A program made the position numbers and the translations under genes. The notes beneath the pieces are model-generated. The model was not told the origin of the DNA. It saw nothing but the letters and a program-made list of their open reading frames with translations, and did no database searches. From positions 1,997,871-2,061,870 of the forward strand of contig UYJD01000003.1 of assembly GCA_900618795.1 (NCBI GenBank): a DNA stretch of 64,000 nt. The letters are read 5' to 3'. This DNA is from Cyanodermella asteris (lineage: Eukaryota; Ascomycota; Lecanoromycetes; Ostropales; Stictidaceae). Within the stretch, counting starts at the first letter, position 1. Each line of letters begins with the position of its first letter. Positions 1-11,137 of this stretch are shown in pieces.

Positions 1-96
1 TCGACGCTCCGAAAACGCCACTACTCTCAATTTCCCAGTGAACCTGAATGGGTGCTCTCCCCTTCTCAGCCGCGATTCATGCTGCGCGGCCGTTAC

Positions 97-649
97 TCAA
101 ATATCCCCTTTCCTGCAAACGACCTCAATCTTCATATTTAAAACCGGATCCCTCACAAACGCGGCATAATAATTCGGCAAATACATCGGCGGCGGCCTAA
201 TCCCCGGCTTCCCATCATCCTTCCCACCAGCCTTCAACGCCGCCTCATGAAAGTCCCTAACCTGCTGGCCAGCTACGTGCCCATCGCAATCAGCTCAGTT
301 CAGATCCCATGCCATCCCATCCTCGACTCCTCCTTTTCCAAAGAACATGACGGGGGTGGGCGGGGGGTTTCCACTTACTCTGCGCCACGAAACACGTATG
401 ACCCAACTGAACCAACCGTTCCGTCGCCTCGTCCAGATCCTCCGGACAAGCCGCGATCCACCAGTACGCGTCCGCCTGCCCCGTGCCGGTCCCGGAGTGT
501 TCGCCCAGCCCGACGACGGGCGTGCCGTCGGGCAGCGGGATGCGCATCAATTCGGAGAAGCCCAGGGGCGCGAGCGCGGAGGTGAGGAAGTTCACAAAGG
601 CGTCGAGTTTGCCGGCCGGGACGGCGAGGCCGGTGTGGTCGAGAGGCAT
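97..649 (-). CDS. VOC (glyoxalase/dioxygenase fold) family protein
   Basis: Two exons, 649-379 and 272-97, separated by an intron at 378-273 (donor GTAAGT, acceptor GTAG); splicing gives 148 residues. The start is the ATG at 649, which begins MPLDHTGLAVPAGKLDAF, the usual first strand of a vicinal-oxygen-chelate domain. The second exon contains FHEAALKAGGKDDGKPG and ends MYLPNYYAAFVRDP...IEVVC, the typical C-terminal end of fungal glyoxalase-like VOC proteins (a YYAAFVxDPxGN-type motif). VOC proteins bind a metal and act in glyoxal detoxification, ring cleavage or antibiotic resistance; the substrate cannot be told here. The early His of DHTGL and the Glu of IEVV are candidate metal ligands. 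A GA-rich run lies just upstream of the start. I am confident in the family and in the splice, not in the function. Confidence 0.85.
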
Positions 650-2151
650 GGCGGGGCTGGAGTCAACCACGAGTAAGAGAGAGAGAGAGAGAAAAAAAGG
701 GGGCAACGGTTGGTTGGGGTGGCGAATATGAGATGTCTTGCGGGGGGCGGTGCGTCGTGATTGATTCGGAAGACGACGAGTTGGAAAAGCAAGTGTCGAG
801 GAAACGAATTTCAAATTTTGTTGAATGTTCAAGTGTCCAAGTGTCGGTGGGAATGGAAATGGAAATTGGAAAACGTGAAGATTATAGAGACTAGATTATA
901 TGTGTCTGGCGGGTCGATCAGCCTTACCTACCAGTCGAATCTATTCTCCCCGGACGGAACCACTACTCGGTCCCGGCCGCTGAAATGTGGACTGAAGGCA
1001 GCAAGCAATGAGGCACGACCCACCGTGTGAACCTGCAGTAACTTAGTTGCGGGGGGGAAAGGAGAATCAGACAAAAAGGTAGTAGTCTAGCGGGCCCCGC
1101 GAGACCACGGACCCCGACAGTACAGTGTCTGAACCCCGAGACGGTAGAATCTGCAAAGTCGATCGATTTCTTTGGACCGACGTACGGCCACCGCTTTGTG
1201 GGCGAAGGGTGGCTTGAAACTAGCCTTTACGACTTTGTGGATCGGAGCTGTAAGAGGGATCGGCCAAGACATGGCAAAGCAGAGTAGACTATGCTTGGAG
1301 GAGGGATTGCTTATCTCATCTACTAGTCTGAGACTCTCCTCACAACTGGCGGATTGCGAGTGTTGCAGTGCATGCTGTGCCGCTTGCTGCCTTGCGGTGG
1401 CTATGACCATGTCTGACCATGCGGGACGTTCAACTGGTGGCCTCGGCACTTTATTCATTATTTCAGCCCGAAAGTCCATCTGGAAGAACTCATCAGCCTT
1501 GTCATCAGCTAGGAATTCGAAGTCCAGCAATTTCAGCCCTTTTCATAGGCATGGTCAGAAATTGCTAGGTGTTCAGTGGCGGCGAGCCATGCATTTCTTA
1601 TCATTTATCCAGCTGGCTACGCCTGATCGCTGTCTCTATCAGTTCCCTTCTCATACCACCGCGTTCGCCGTACTGGCCGAAACGAGATCCCTCCAGCGCG
1701 CTCTGACATGCGCTGGATATTTCATGTCCTGCCATTAATAATTCCAGACTGTCCGTGACCCATAGCTCTGTCAAGTGTAATTCTGAGGTATCATAGGCTC
1801 AAATTCGTCACGGCGGCCGTTTGAAACCCAGTCCAGTCCACCTTATCAAATCAAACCAACTTTTGCGCCAAGTACCAATGAAAAAATATGGAGGAGATTG
1901 CCTCCTCCTCGAAAACCAAAAACGCAACTGACAGGAGAGGAGAATCTCGTCAATCTCTCAGCTTCTTTATCCCGCGAGGGTGGCCAGCCTCGAATGCTTG
2001 TGTATGTTTCGATCGGGAACCATATGTCTGCGCCGATTGCGGCAATCTTTCAAATCACGCAGCCCACTACCCCGCGTTCTTTCTTTGTACAACGATGTGG
2101 GTGCTCTTCTTTTCGTTCCATGACCATCGCTAAGCGTGTTCGGAACCGGTG
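650..2151. other. Gene-free stretch upstream of the VOC gene and downstream of ATG1
   Basis: No convincing gene is seen. A (GA)n run lies at about 673-690. An open frame on the minus strand around 1087-1530 has protein-like composition but no ATG near its 5' end and no recognisable domain. This stretch serves as the promoter region of the VOC gene and the 3' flank of ATG1. Confidence 0.5.
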
Positions 2152-5146
2152 CTAGCGAGCCGAGGAATGTCCAGGGCCGAGAGTGGCAGGCTTCGCCTTT
2201 GGGCTTCGTTGAGGAGCCTGCTGTACGCTGTTGCGACGTGCGAGCATCTGCATCTTCTTGCGCAGAGCGTGAAGACGGTTCTTAGTACCGGAAAGCACTG
2301 CATGTATCGTCAGCAAATGCGCAAGGAAAAAAAATAGAGCAAGGAAAAAACTTACTGCTAAGAACAGCGTCTCGATCCTCCGGGTCCAGGCTGTCCACTT
2401 CGTCGGTGTCAATCTTGGGAGTTGCCTTTTCTTGCTTGGTCTGGCCACTATTCGTCTCGACGCCACTAGTTTCGAGGACGACTTCGAGCATGCGGATTGC
2501 TGTGACGTAGCCAATCTCACAATCATGCAGGTTTTCTCCCATGAGCTCATTGATCGCGGCTGTCCTGCTCATCTCAACCGCCCGTTGATACATAATCCGC
2601 TCAGCAGTGACGCCCGGACTGATGTAGACATCGCCCGTTGGCGCATTCTGATCAGGCATTCCATGAGTCTGAGCGTACTGACCGGATATTCCAGCAGCAA
2701 TACCGCTGTGGTTGTTGGGATGGCAAGGATGCTCGGGCGGAAGCAATTTCTGGGCATCGATGAGTTTGAGGCTAACAAATTCGGCTTTTGCGAGAGTCTC
2801 GTTGTACCGTCCTCGGACCCATTGTACGACGCTGTTAATTTGAGCCGATGCTCTAGAATTGCCAAGCTTGGATGTCTTGGGCGAGACTGAAGATGAAGCA
2901 TCGCTGCCTTCGCTACGAGCCTTGCGGCTCCACCAAGTCCCAGCAATGTCCATAGCCCGGGAGAGCAGACTCAGTGCCTTGACATAGAGGACTAAAGCCT
3001 CTTCGCAGACCATGACAAGAGCGTCGGGAGGCAGATCTGAGCCCTCGGCGGAGGGCAAATTAGCTCCTTGCACACCAAGGCCCTCTGCTGATGGTTGAGC
3101 AGGGGCAATTTGTAGGAACTTGACTTGTGCGAAACCATGGACTACATCAGACCTCGTGGCCGTCTCCTCGATGCTTTGCAGGGCATATGTGTCTTCATCT
3201 GTGGGCGCTGCGGTATTTTTGCCATCCTCCAGTAGCAGCTGACTGGCCTGCGAGGGATATGGAGGAAAAGGCGAATATATAGGACCTGTCGGTGTGCTGG
3301 CTGCTCGTCCGATTGGCGGAGAAAGGCCCAGGTTCATGAGCCTTCCACTCGCCTTGCTTAGTGCCTTGGCGATAGCGGAGGAAGCAGAGCCTGTCGCTTT
3401 GGCTCTGCGCTCGAATGACGTCCGACGCAGATGATCAGGTCGATTTGTGCTGCCTTGTGAAGCACGCGTGGTTGCGATCTGGTTGTTTGCTGGCGCCGAG
3501 CCCGCAACCTGGCGAGGTCTCTGACCACTGCCAATAGAATAGCGATGGCCATGAATCCGCGGACTCGTTTGCATTTCATCAGCTAACGCATTCATCTCCA
3601 CAGCCTTCTTCTCGACCACAACGTATTCTCTCTCATCTGCAACATCCTGTGCCGCCCTATCCGGGTCATCTCTTACTGGTGGCGCTTGAGGATTTGGTAA
3701 AGTCGGACTTGGTCTTGCGGCAACGGAATGCCGACGGGAAGCATCTGGTCTGCTGCTTGGAGTCCCTGGAGCGGGTGGCGGGGGCATTTCCGTTTGATGC
3801 CTATTGATCGGCGGCTTTCCCAAAGACGGAGGACGGTCTTCCACCTGTGGTGTCCTGCCGGCAGGAGCAGTCGGAGTCTGAGCAAGCGAAGGGCGTCTGG
3901 GTGCGAGTTCTTGCGGTTGATCCAAGGCATCTACAAATACATCCTTGCTGTTCAAGCGGACTTGATCTGGCCTGCTCGGTCTGGCTTCCTCTCGTCTGAG
4001 CGCTGACGAAGTTCGTTCCATAGCTTCTGCTTGCGTGATGTCTGGCCGTGAATGAACCTCCATGGCTTCGCGGTCCTCATCTAGAAGACCGGGTATATCA
4101 CCGGTCACAACCGCGTGCTGGAAGAAATCGGCAAAGGAACTTCTCTGAACGGGATTTCTCTTCAGAAGTGAACGAATCAAGTCTTTAACGGAGCTGCTGA
4201 CTTGCACTTCGGCAGAAAATCGGATCACGTCGTCACACTTTTCAATGTTTCGAAGCAGTTCAACGTGGTTCCCCGCTCTAAAGGGGGGCCGGCCCGTGAC
4301 CATTTCGTAGGTCACCGTCCCAACCGACCACAGATCCGCTTTGGCATCATACTTTTCATAACGCAGGATTTCGGGGGCCATGTACAGAGGAGAGCCGCAC
4401 AGCGTCTCGGCAAGACCGGTCGAGGGCAAATGCCTTGCGAAGCCAAAATCGGCAATTTTGAGGATAGGCAACGACGGCACGCCAACCGGCTGCAGGCCTT
4501 TCAGCCGGTCAGGTAGGAATGCCTGGTTGGCTTCGTTCGTTGATCGAGGAGGTGAGAGCAGGACGTTCTGAGGTTTCAAGTCCCGATGGATCAAGTGCTT
4601 GGTTTGGAGGAACTCGACAGCACTTGCGAGCTGCTTGATGAAGTGCCGGACCAAAACCTCGTTCACTCCACCATAGTCGGGGTTGGGATATCTTGACACA
4701 ACCTGTTGAGCAAGCGAGCCCCTCGGCGTCTTCCTGTGTTTGATGAAGTGGGACAGATCGCCCATGGAGCAGAACTCCATGATCAGGAAGATGAAGTCGG
4801 GAGAGTCCTTGCAATCGAACAGCGGGACGATGTGGGGGTGATTGAGCGACTTGAGGATCTTGATCTCGCCGTAGAGGTTCTCCTTGAGCTTCTTGTTGTT
4901 ATTGATCTTTGCCAGGATGACACACTTGACGGCGGCATAGCCCCCTCGTTCCTGTGACGTGTTAGCACTTGGTATATATCTCGGAGGTCTCGGACAAGAG
5001 TCTCGATTTCTTGTACGTACCAGGTTCTTGGCCCTGTGTACACTAGCAAAGCTTCCGTTTCCTATTTCTTCGCGCAGGATCCAGTCGCCCAGCTTGGTGC
5101 CCTCCTTGGGCCTGGCATTCTTGCTGCTGCCGCTGCGAGACGCCAT
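2152..5146 (-). CDS. ATG1: Serine/threonine-protein kinase ATG1 (autophagy initiation)
   Basis: Three exons, 5146-5021, 4951-2356 and 2297-2152, give 955 residues. The introns (5020-4952 and 2355-2298) have GTACGT and GTAAGT donors. The first is a multiple of three and open, so it could be mistaken for coding sequence. The kinase domain is N-terminal: glycine loop GNGSFASV (residues 29-36), K51 in AAVKCV, HRDLKPQN with D166, and DFG with D210, followed by AETLCGSPLYMAPEIL. This substrate loop and the large C-terminal region are characteristic of Atg1/ULK kinases. The middle is long, Pro/Ser rich and probably disordered. The C-terminal 250 residues carry the Atg13-binding helical (MIT-like) region, and the last exon restores the conserved end KNRLHALRKKMQMLARR. 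Atg1 acts with Atg13 and Atg17 at the phagophore assembly site. The gene appears intact. Confidence 0.95.
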
Positions 5147-6408
5147 GATGGCGTTCCGCAGCAGAGTATCCTAGCTCTTTCTATAGCCTCGGGGCGGGCT
5201 ACCGGTAGAATTGGGGGAAGAGGTTCGGGGCCAGATCGTCGTACATGGAACGAGAGACGGGATGGAAGACGGCGGTGATGGAAGCGGGTCGTCAAAGAGA
5301 GCAGAGGCAGAGATAGAGATGGATGCTTGGGGAAGGGTTGGCCCAGGTGAGCAGGGCGACGCGAGCGGCGGGCGGAATGATGTCGTGAAACAGGCGGCTC
5401 AGGCACGCCGTGCTGGAGCATGCATGCGCCGACGGAGGATGAAGCGTGGTAAGACTAGGAGCTCGGGACTGCAGACATGGGTCGTCTGGTCGCGCAGGAG
5501 GCCGTGGACAGGTGCGTGAAGGCCGGTATAGAGGAGGTTGACGAGGCAGAGGCGAGCAGAGCAATGCAGTTCGTGACTGAGTTCCGAGTCAGAAGGCGGC
5601 TTGGCGGGCGCGTGAGGGTAGCGAGGGGCCGATGGATGCTGTCAAGTGATGCCGCTGCGGCGCGTCAGGCCAGTCCGACCGGCAGCACGCTCGAGATGAG
5701 CTGGACGATGATGATGATGATGATGAGGATGAGGGCGATGCTGGCAATGTAGCTGGTCAGGTTGCAGAACGGAGGGCAGAAAGGGGGACGAACGGGGTCG
5801 GCACAAGGCGCCAAATCCCACTGAGGTGAGGTGAGTGAGTTCGATCTGGGAATTAGGCGCTCATACAGCAGCCGCCTTGAGACTCATCGATGCTGCTGTT
5901 GGACGCTAAACTAAGTAGCTTCGCGACGACGCGCTGGTCGGGCGTGAACGTCGAACGATAAGAAGCCCGTGTACGGTAGAGTGTCTCCAATTCCTATCGT
6001 CGGGCCCTGAGCAACCATTGTTTGGTTACGCTGGATTCGAGTGGGGAGCATGCGAGTCTATGATAGGCACTCTCCTTCTCCGCCGTCGCCGTCGTGTTAC
6101 CGTCGCACCGCGATACCTGCACTACAGTAGAGTATCGAGATATGGGGGGACTAGGTACAGACTACAGCACGAGTCGAGGCATCACCATCTGCTGCAGTAT
6201 CTCGATCGATGGCGTGCATTACTCGGATTCCTGTTCCGTCCCTGTCCGCTATGACCTCTTCCCTGCATTGGAGTTATGCTACTATTCCATCACAACGATA
6301 CTGCTCAATCTCTCTGATCACGACCTCAAAATCGTGCTTACTTGTCCGGTAGTAAAGACGACACCTGTCGTGCTGATTGCGCAAAGTCTCGACGTCGCTC
6401 GCACATGA
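5147..6408. other. ATG1 upstream region, no gene seen
   Basis: No supported coding sequence. It is the 5' flank of ATG1, with a GAT/ATG trinucleotide run at about 5705-5728 and purine-rich DNA. Open frames here are short and lack domains. Confidence 0.5.
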
Positions 6409-6825
6409 TTACCTACCTACGAACTCGACGCGTCCCCCGTGATCACTGACATCAACCCCGCCGTGCCATAACCCATCGAACATGCCTCGAACTCTATCCT
6501 GCTGATGATTTCCGTCAATATGCACCTGCTGCCGCCCATCCCCGAGGCAGTAATCGGGAAAATGCGTTCGGCATTCCATGGGCTCACGAGCACTCTGAAT
6601 TTCCATTGGTGCACCCCTATCTCTGGCACCCGCAGCCGGCTCATCATTTTCCGCCGGCGCCCACGATCCAAAGTAGATCACTTCCAAGATCTTCATACAT
6701 ACTTGGCACATCTTTGCAGGGTAGTTCTCGAGCATCTCTCTTGGCAGTTGAAGAGTTACCTGGAATTCAGGTACATGAAAATGGACCCATGCCGGATCCT
6801 GGCTCTTCACTTCCAATGTAGACAC
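6409..6825 (-). other. Possible coding remnant of unknown family
   Basis: A minus-strand open frame of about 138 codons has protein-like composition (for example VHFHVPEFQVTLQLP and PMECRTHFPDYCLGDG), but its first ATG lies about 30 codons in and no domain is recognised. It may be an internal or terminal exon of an undescribed gene, a remnant, or chance. There is no intron or start evidence that decides it. Confidence 0.22.
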
Positions 6826-7244
6826 AGACTGTCATGCCGTTGAATCATCTTGGGATTGGAAGCGTGTTCCCAATGTTGCAAAACGAGCCTCGCACAGTGG
6901 AATGATTGCATTCGAGGACTGGAGCAACGATTTTTAATTTCTCGCCTTGCGTGCATCTTATCCTCTTTCTTACGAGGTTCCAGCTCCTCGAACATCACGT
7001 TGTGTCATCAAACCTCTGTTTACCTCGCTATAGCCGTGGCTGATGCCGTCTCGATTATTGACCCACCTCGATAGAATCCATCTGCGAACTCATCAAGCTC
7101 AAAGCATCAAGTGTAAGCACGAAGAAGGCTTACTCCGCTTCGTAAGCAGACCAGGAGCTATTCCATGAAATGGAAGAGAACCGCCGCAGCTGGTGCTCAT
7201 CGCCAGAATTGTTCAGGAAACATCGAGTCTTAGATTGGGGCGTC

Positions 7245-7918
7245 ATGGGAAACCCTCCCACAATCGATGAACTCCTGCTTCGAGCAGAGTAGGTGATAGA
7301 ACGAATCTATTCCCCCTTAACGCACGACTATTCTGCGGTGCCTGATACATCCGTTAGGAGAACCGCAGCAACCCACCAGCCACTCCCCTTTTTCGCAGAA
7401 GCCAAAAATCCAGGACATACCTTTATCAGTATCTATAGACCATCCTTCTGCCCAGAAGACAAAGTTCGACTCGATTGCCCACCAGTAAGCTGTATAGACC
7501 CGCCCGTGATCCCCGAGCACATCTTCAGCCTCCAACCACAAGGTCAGTTCCTCCCAGGAACCCCTACCCACCATGCCCGACTCCTTTGACTGCTCATGAA
7601 CGTATCCCGGACAACAAAGCCTCCATAATCCGCACCCTCCGCCGCACCCGTCATCCTCGCCCTCGACGCCGCCTTTGGCCGCTTCGAGCAGATTGCCATC
7701 CTGCACCACACAGACTGCGGATCGACGTACTTTACCAATGAGAAGGTGCACGACAAAATTCATCAACGATGCCCGAGACACTCGGAGGTCCGATGGCATG
7801 CAGTTTGGTGCGGTTTACGGGGTCGTTGGAGGATGATTCGAGGGAGGGTCTGGTGTGGTTGAAGGCGCAAGATGTGATCCCGGAGGAAATCAGAGCGGAG
7901 ACGAGAGGATTCATATAG
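7245..7918 (+). pseudogene. Beta-class carbonic anhydrase, disrupted
   Basis: The family can be followed from start to end, but not in one frame. Exon 1 (7245-7288) encodes MGNPPTIDELLLRA. A 69-bp intron (7289-7357) joins it to THQPLPFFAEA at about 7370-7400. Further on come CIDPPVIPEHIFSLQP (near 7490-7540), ILALDAAFGRFEQIAILHHTDCG (near 7650-7730), then DGMQFGAVYG and finally EGLVWLKAQDVIPEEI ending at TAG 7916-7918. At least three frame changes are needed (around 7640, 7760 and 7820). The Cys and the later His-x2-Cys zinc ligands remain, but the arginine of the CxDxR dyad is a proline. An active enzyme would interconvert CO2 and bicarbonate. I read this as a decayed gene; indel errors near the assembly gap at 8294 are the alternative. 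Confidence 0.75.
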
Positions 7919-8293
7919 AATTTTAAGACGGGACATTTAACGGAAGTCAGAAGGGAGTAGGATGAGGTAGGACACAACATCACTACCAGTCCGTTTTCTC
8001 GCAAAAGAATTTCGCACGAAAGGGGCAAAAAGTGAAACGTAGAATATCTTGCTTTAACCGCCATAGCTGCAGTCCCCCGACAAGAACCCGTTCTGGCGAG
8101 TCCATTCTCCCCAGCCTCCTGTCGCCCTCACTCACCTCTTTCACTCCGATTTTTAATAAAAAAAAACGATCCAAACCGACCGGCGACCTTCATTTCACCT
8201 CCGTACCTGTACAGGCAACTGTCAAAGCAATCAGATACCAATCCATCCGACCCACCCCACAAACCCCATCGTCTCCCCCGGACCCGCCCACCC

Positions 8294-8827
8294 NNNNNNN
8301 NNNNNNNNNNNNNNNNNNNNNNNNNNNNNNNNNNNNNNNNNNNNNNNNNNNNNNNNNNNNNNNNNNNNNNNNNNNNNNNNNNNNNNNNNNNNNNNNNNNN
8401 NNNNNNNNNNNNNNNNNNNNNNNNNNNNNNNNNNNNNNNNNNNNNNNNNNNNNNNNNNNNNNNNNNNNNNNNNNNNNNNNNNNNNNNNNNNNNNNNNNNN
8501 NNNNNNNNNNNNNNNNNNNNNNNNNNNNNNNNNNNNNNNNNNNNNNNNNNNNNNNNNNNNNNNNNNNNNNNNNNNNNNNNNNNNNNNNNNNNNNNNNNNN
8601 NNNNNNNNNNNNNNNNNNNNNNNNNNNNNNNNNNNNNNNNNNNNNNNNNNNNNNNNNNNNNNNNNNNNNNNNNNNNNNNNNNNNNNNNNNNNNNNNNNNN
8701 NNNNNNNNNNNNNNNNNNNNNNNNNNNNNNNNNNNNNNNNNNNNNNNNNNNNNNNNNNNNNNNNNNNNNNNNNNNNNNNNNNNNNNNNNNNNNNNNNNNN
8801 NNNNNNNNNNNNNNNNNNNNNNNNNNN
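8294..8827. other. Assembly gap (534 N)
   Basis: A run of N from 8294 to 8827. Open frames drawn across it are meaningless. Confidence 1.
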
Positions 8828-8855
8828 AAAAAAACAAAACAAAACAAAACAAAAC
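8828..8855. repeat. (AAAAC)n short tandem repeat at the gap edge
   Basis: Five-base AAAAC units repeat directly after the N gap, so the gap probably covers a low-complexity or repetitive tract that could not be assembled. Confidence 0.9.
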
Positions 8856-10001
8856 AACCCAAGTGTCATGTCGGTGTCTGATTGATGGACGGCCTGAACC
8901 ACGCAAACGACCGACTTTTGCCTGCCTGTAGAAGGTGTACGTATATAGATTACGCCAAGCAAGGCTGCAGGGAAAGGAGGGGGAGGGGGTAAAGTGATGA
9001 TTGAGTGGAACCGCCAGATAATGGCGCAGAAGGTCCGGATGTGGTTGTCATGGCGGATGCGCGTTTGGTGGTGCCCCGAGGGGGGGGCGGTCTGAGACAG
9101 TGACTCAGAGGTTATCTATCTATCTATCTGTAGGCATGTATGTATGTAAGGCTGCCGGAATCTTGTCTCGGCTCTGGCGGTCGGATGTAAATCGCGACGA
9201 TTGCGAGTGTTTGATAAAGTTGCCGGGGTGTGAATCTAGATTGGAAGGGGGATGGTTTCGTTTTCCAGGCGATGATGACGCCAACTGTCAAGGGTTCGCG
9301 TGAACCAAGACGGTCATGACGAAGTCAGGCAAATTGACATGGACATGGGGTAGAAAAGTTCACGAGCACGATTGTGAGTCATGGCCGAAAGTCGGTGGTA
9401 AGCAATGGAATGTGTTGGAATCAAGGTAATGATCTTTCATTCCATTTAATATGTGCTTGCCCTGAAGCAATCCTCCTCGCGGAGCATGGCACTGAAGGCC
9501 TTGTGTAAGTAATCTATCCCAGGATTGGAGGGTCACCTTTGAGCCCCACATCCCACCCTTCATGTGTAAATCTCCCCTTGGTTGCGTGCTTGGAGACCTG
9601 GTCGCGTCTGGCAGGACTGGCTGACAATGCGGTCAGCCTTACTGTTGAGACGAAGTCTGAAGCTCCATTCGTGGAGCTTTCATTCACCCGGCGCACCATT
9701 GCTCCAGATCTCGAAAGCCAATCCCCGTGCTAGTAATACAATATGCTGACATGCATGTGTCAAACTAAAATAGTAGAGACAGTCCCCCAAGCCTTTCGGA
9801 AATGTGAGGTGTGTAAAGCCATGCGATCCAATCCACCCAAAACGCCATCGCAATATGTATTCTATCGCAGTATGTAGTATCTAAATGTGAAAGTGTCGTA
9901 TTGTACCCGATGCCATAACAATCATCTCAAAGTAGGACCAACAGCCTCGACACTCGGTCAAGTGAGTTGTAGGTCCATTTGTGTGTGTGTGTGCCTCAGC
10001 A
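8856..10001. other. No gene seen
   Basis: No supported gene. It contains a short TATC repeat (about 9113-9129), a GTATGTATGTA tract just after it, and a (GT)n tract near 9980-9992. Confidence 0.5.
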
Positions 10002-10223
10002 TCAACGGTGGTAGTCACCATCGTGATACTTGCTGCTTCTGATCTTATCGGCACATACGCCGCCCTCATCGTGGACGACTGCAGGCCTGTCTTTCGCATT
10101 GTCGTCCTTGCTCTTTTTCTTGGCGTTATGGATGGCCACGGGATTCGACTTGTCTTTGGCACGAACGCTGTCGAGACTTGATCGTTCCGACGAAGCGGAA
10201 GAGGAAGCATAATATCTAGGCAT
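10002..10223 (-). CDS. Small hydrophilic protein of unknown function
   Basis: An ATG at 10223 opens a 73-residue frame beginning MPRYYASSSASSERSSLDSV and ending SKYHDGDYHR before TGA at 10004-10002. It is rich in Ser, Lys, Asp and Arg, has no membrane segment or signal peptide, and has a central basic stretch AKKKSKDD. The frame is open upstream of the ATG but that part is Pro/Ser low-complexity and looks like leader. TATA-like sequences lie upstream on the minus strand (near 10341 and 10554). I do not recognise the family. It may be a small stress-related or disordered protein; the coding status is moderately supported by composition only. Confidence 0.45.
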   Translation of the reverse strand: MPRYYASSSASSERSSLDSVRAKDKSNPVAIHNAKKKSKDDNAKDRPAVVHDEGGVCADKIRSSKYHDGDYHR

Positions 10224-11087
10224 GATGGCGGAGGTTGGTCGACTCGGAAGTTCCAAGTGACGGTGTGCTGGATTCGGGAAGTGGGTGTGTGGCTCGTTGG
10301 ATGAGGTCAACGTCTGATCTGCGGATAGATGCACGCTCGATCGTATATAGTGAATTGCGTCAGGGTGCAGTCGGGCGGCAAGACGCGGTGGTGGTCGCGA
10401 GGTCTGATCGCCGGAGAGATGTGGTCGAAGGCCGAAGGCAGGGATGAGTATGACGAGATGCGGAGTCAAAGGTCTGGAACTTGGTGCCCGAAGCTTTGAA
10501 GCTGAAGATGGAGCTGGTAGTTGTGACGGGAGAGATGGATGAGTTGGCAAGGCTATATAGAAGGTGGTGGAAGCTGTTGCTGAAGGGTAAAGGACAGAAG
10601 GAGGGAGACGGTAACTATTTAAACAAGTACGGACAAGGGACAGGATGAAGCAGGCAGCGAAGGGGATGGAAGGATTGAGTTAAGGTGAGAGAAGGGGTCT
10701 GACAGGCAGGCGGCGTGTAGGGCTGTCCGTGATAACGAGCAGGGGCTGGAGAAGTGAGGTTGAGTTGGAGGTATGTTTCGACTAGCGGCGAGTCGAGAAT
10801 CGAGAAAACGAAAGGTAGTGACCTTCGATGGCGTTGCAGAGCCTGGAATGGGATACTCAAGAGAGTGGCAGCCTGTGCTGGCGCCTGTTCTGCTTACACA
10901 GCCTCTGAGACAGGACCGGCACCGAGTCAAGAAGTGAGTGTGAAGAAGAGGGAGCAGCGTGGACTGTGCTCGGACGAGGCCGGTTAGAGAGCACACGGGC
11001 GGGCGAGCAAGCAAGCAATCGCCAGGATCAGTCAGGCAAAAAGCGCACGGGCAATGACGGGACGCAATGGTCCTGTCGTCAGTGAGG

Positions 11088-11137
11088 CAAAGCAAAGCAA
11101 AGCAAAGTCGAGAAGAGCAGAGCAGAGCAGAGCAGAG
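11088..11137. repeat. AGCAA and AGAGC short tandem repeats
   Basis: Two adjacent pentanucleotide arrays: GCAAA units followed by AGAGC units, within a purine-rich tract. Confidence 0.8.

Noticed and set aside
1087-1530. Minus-strand frame with protein-like composition
   Set aside because: No ATG near its 5' end, no recognised motif, and no splice that gives it a start.
8032-8962. Long frames of 238-299 codons
   Set aside because: They run through the N gap and have no real coding content.
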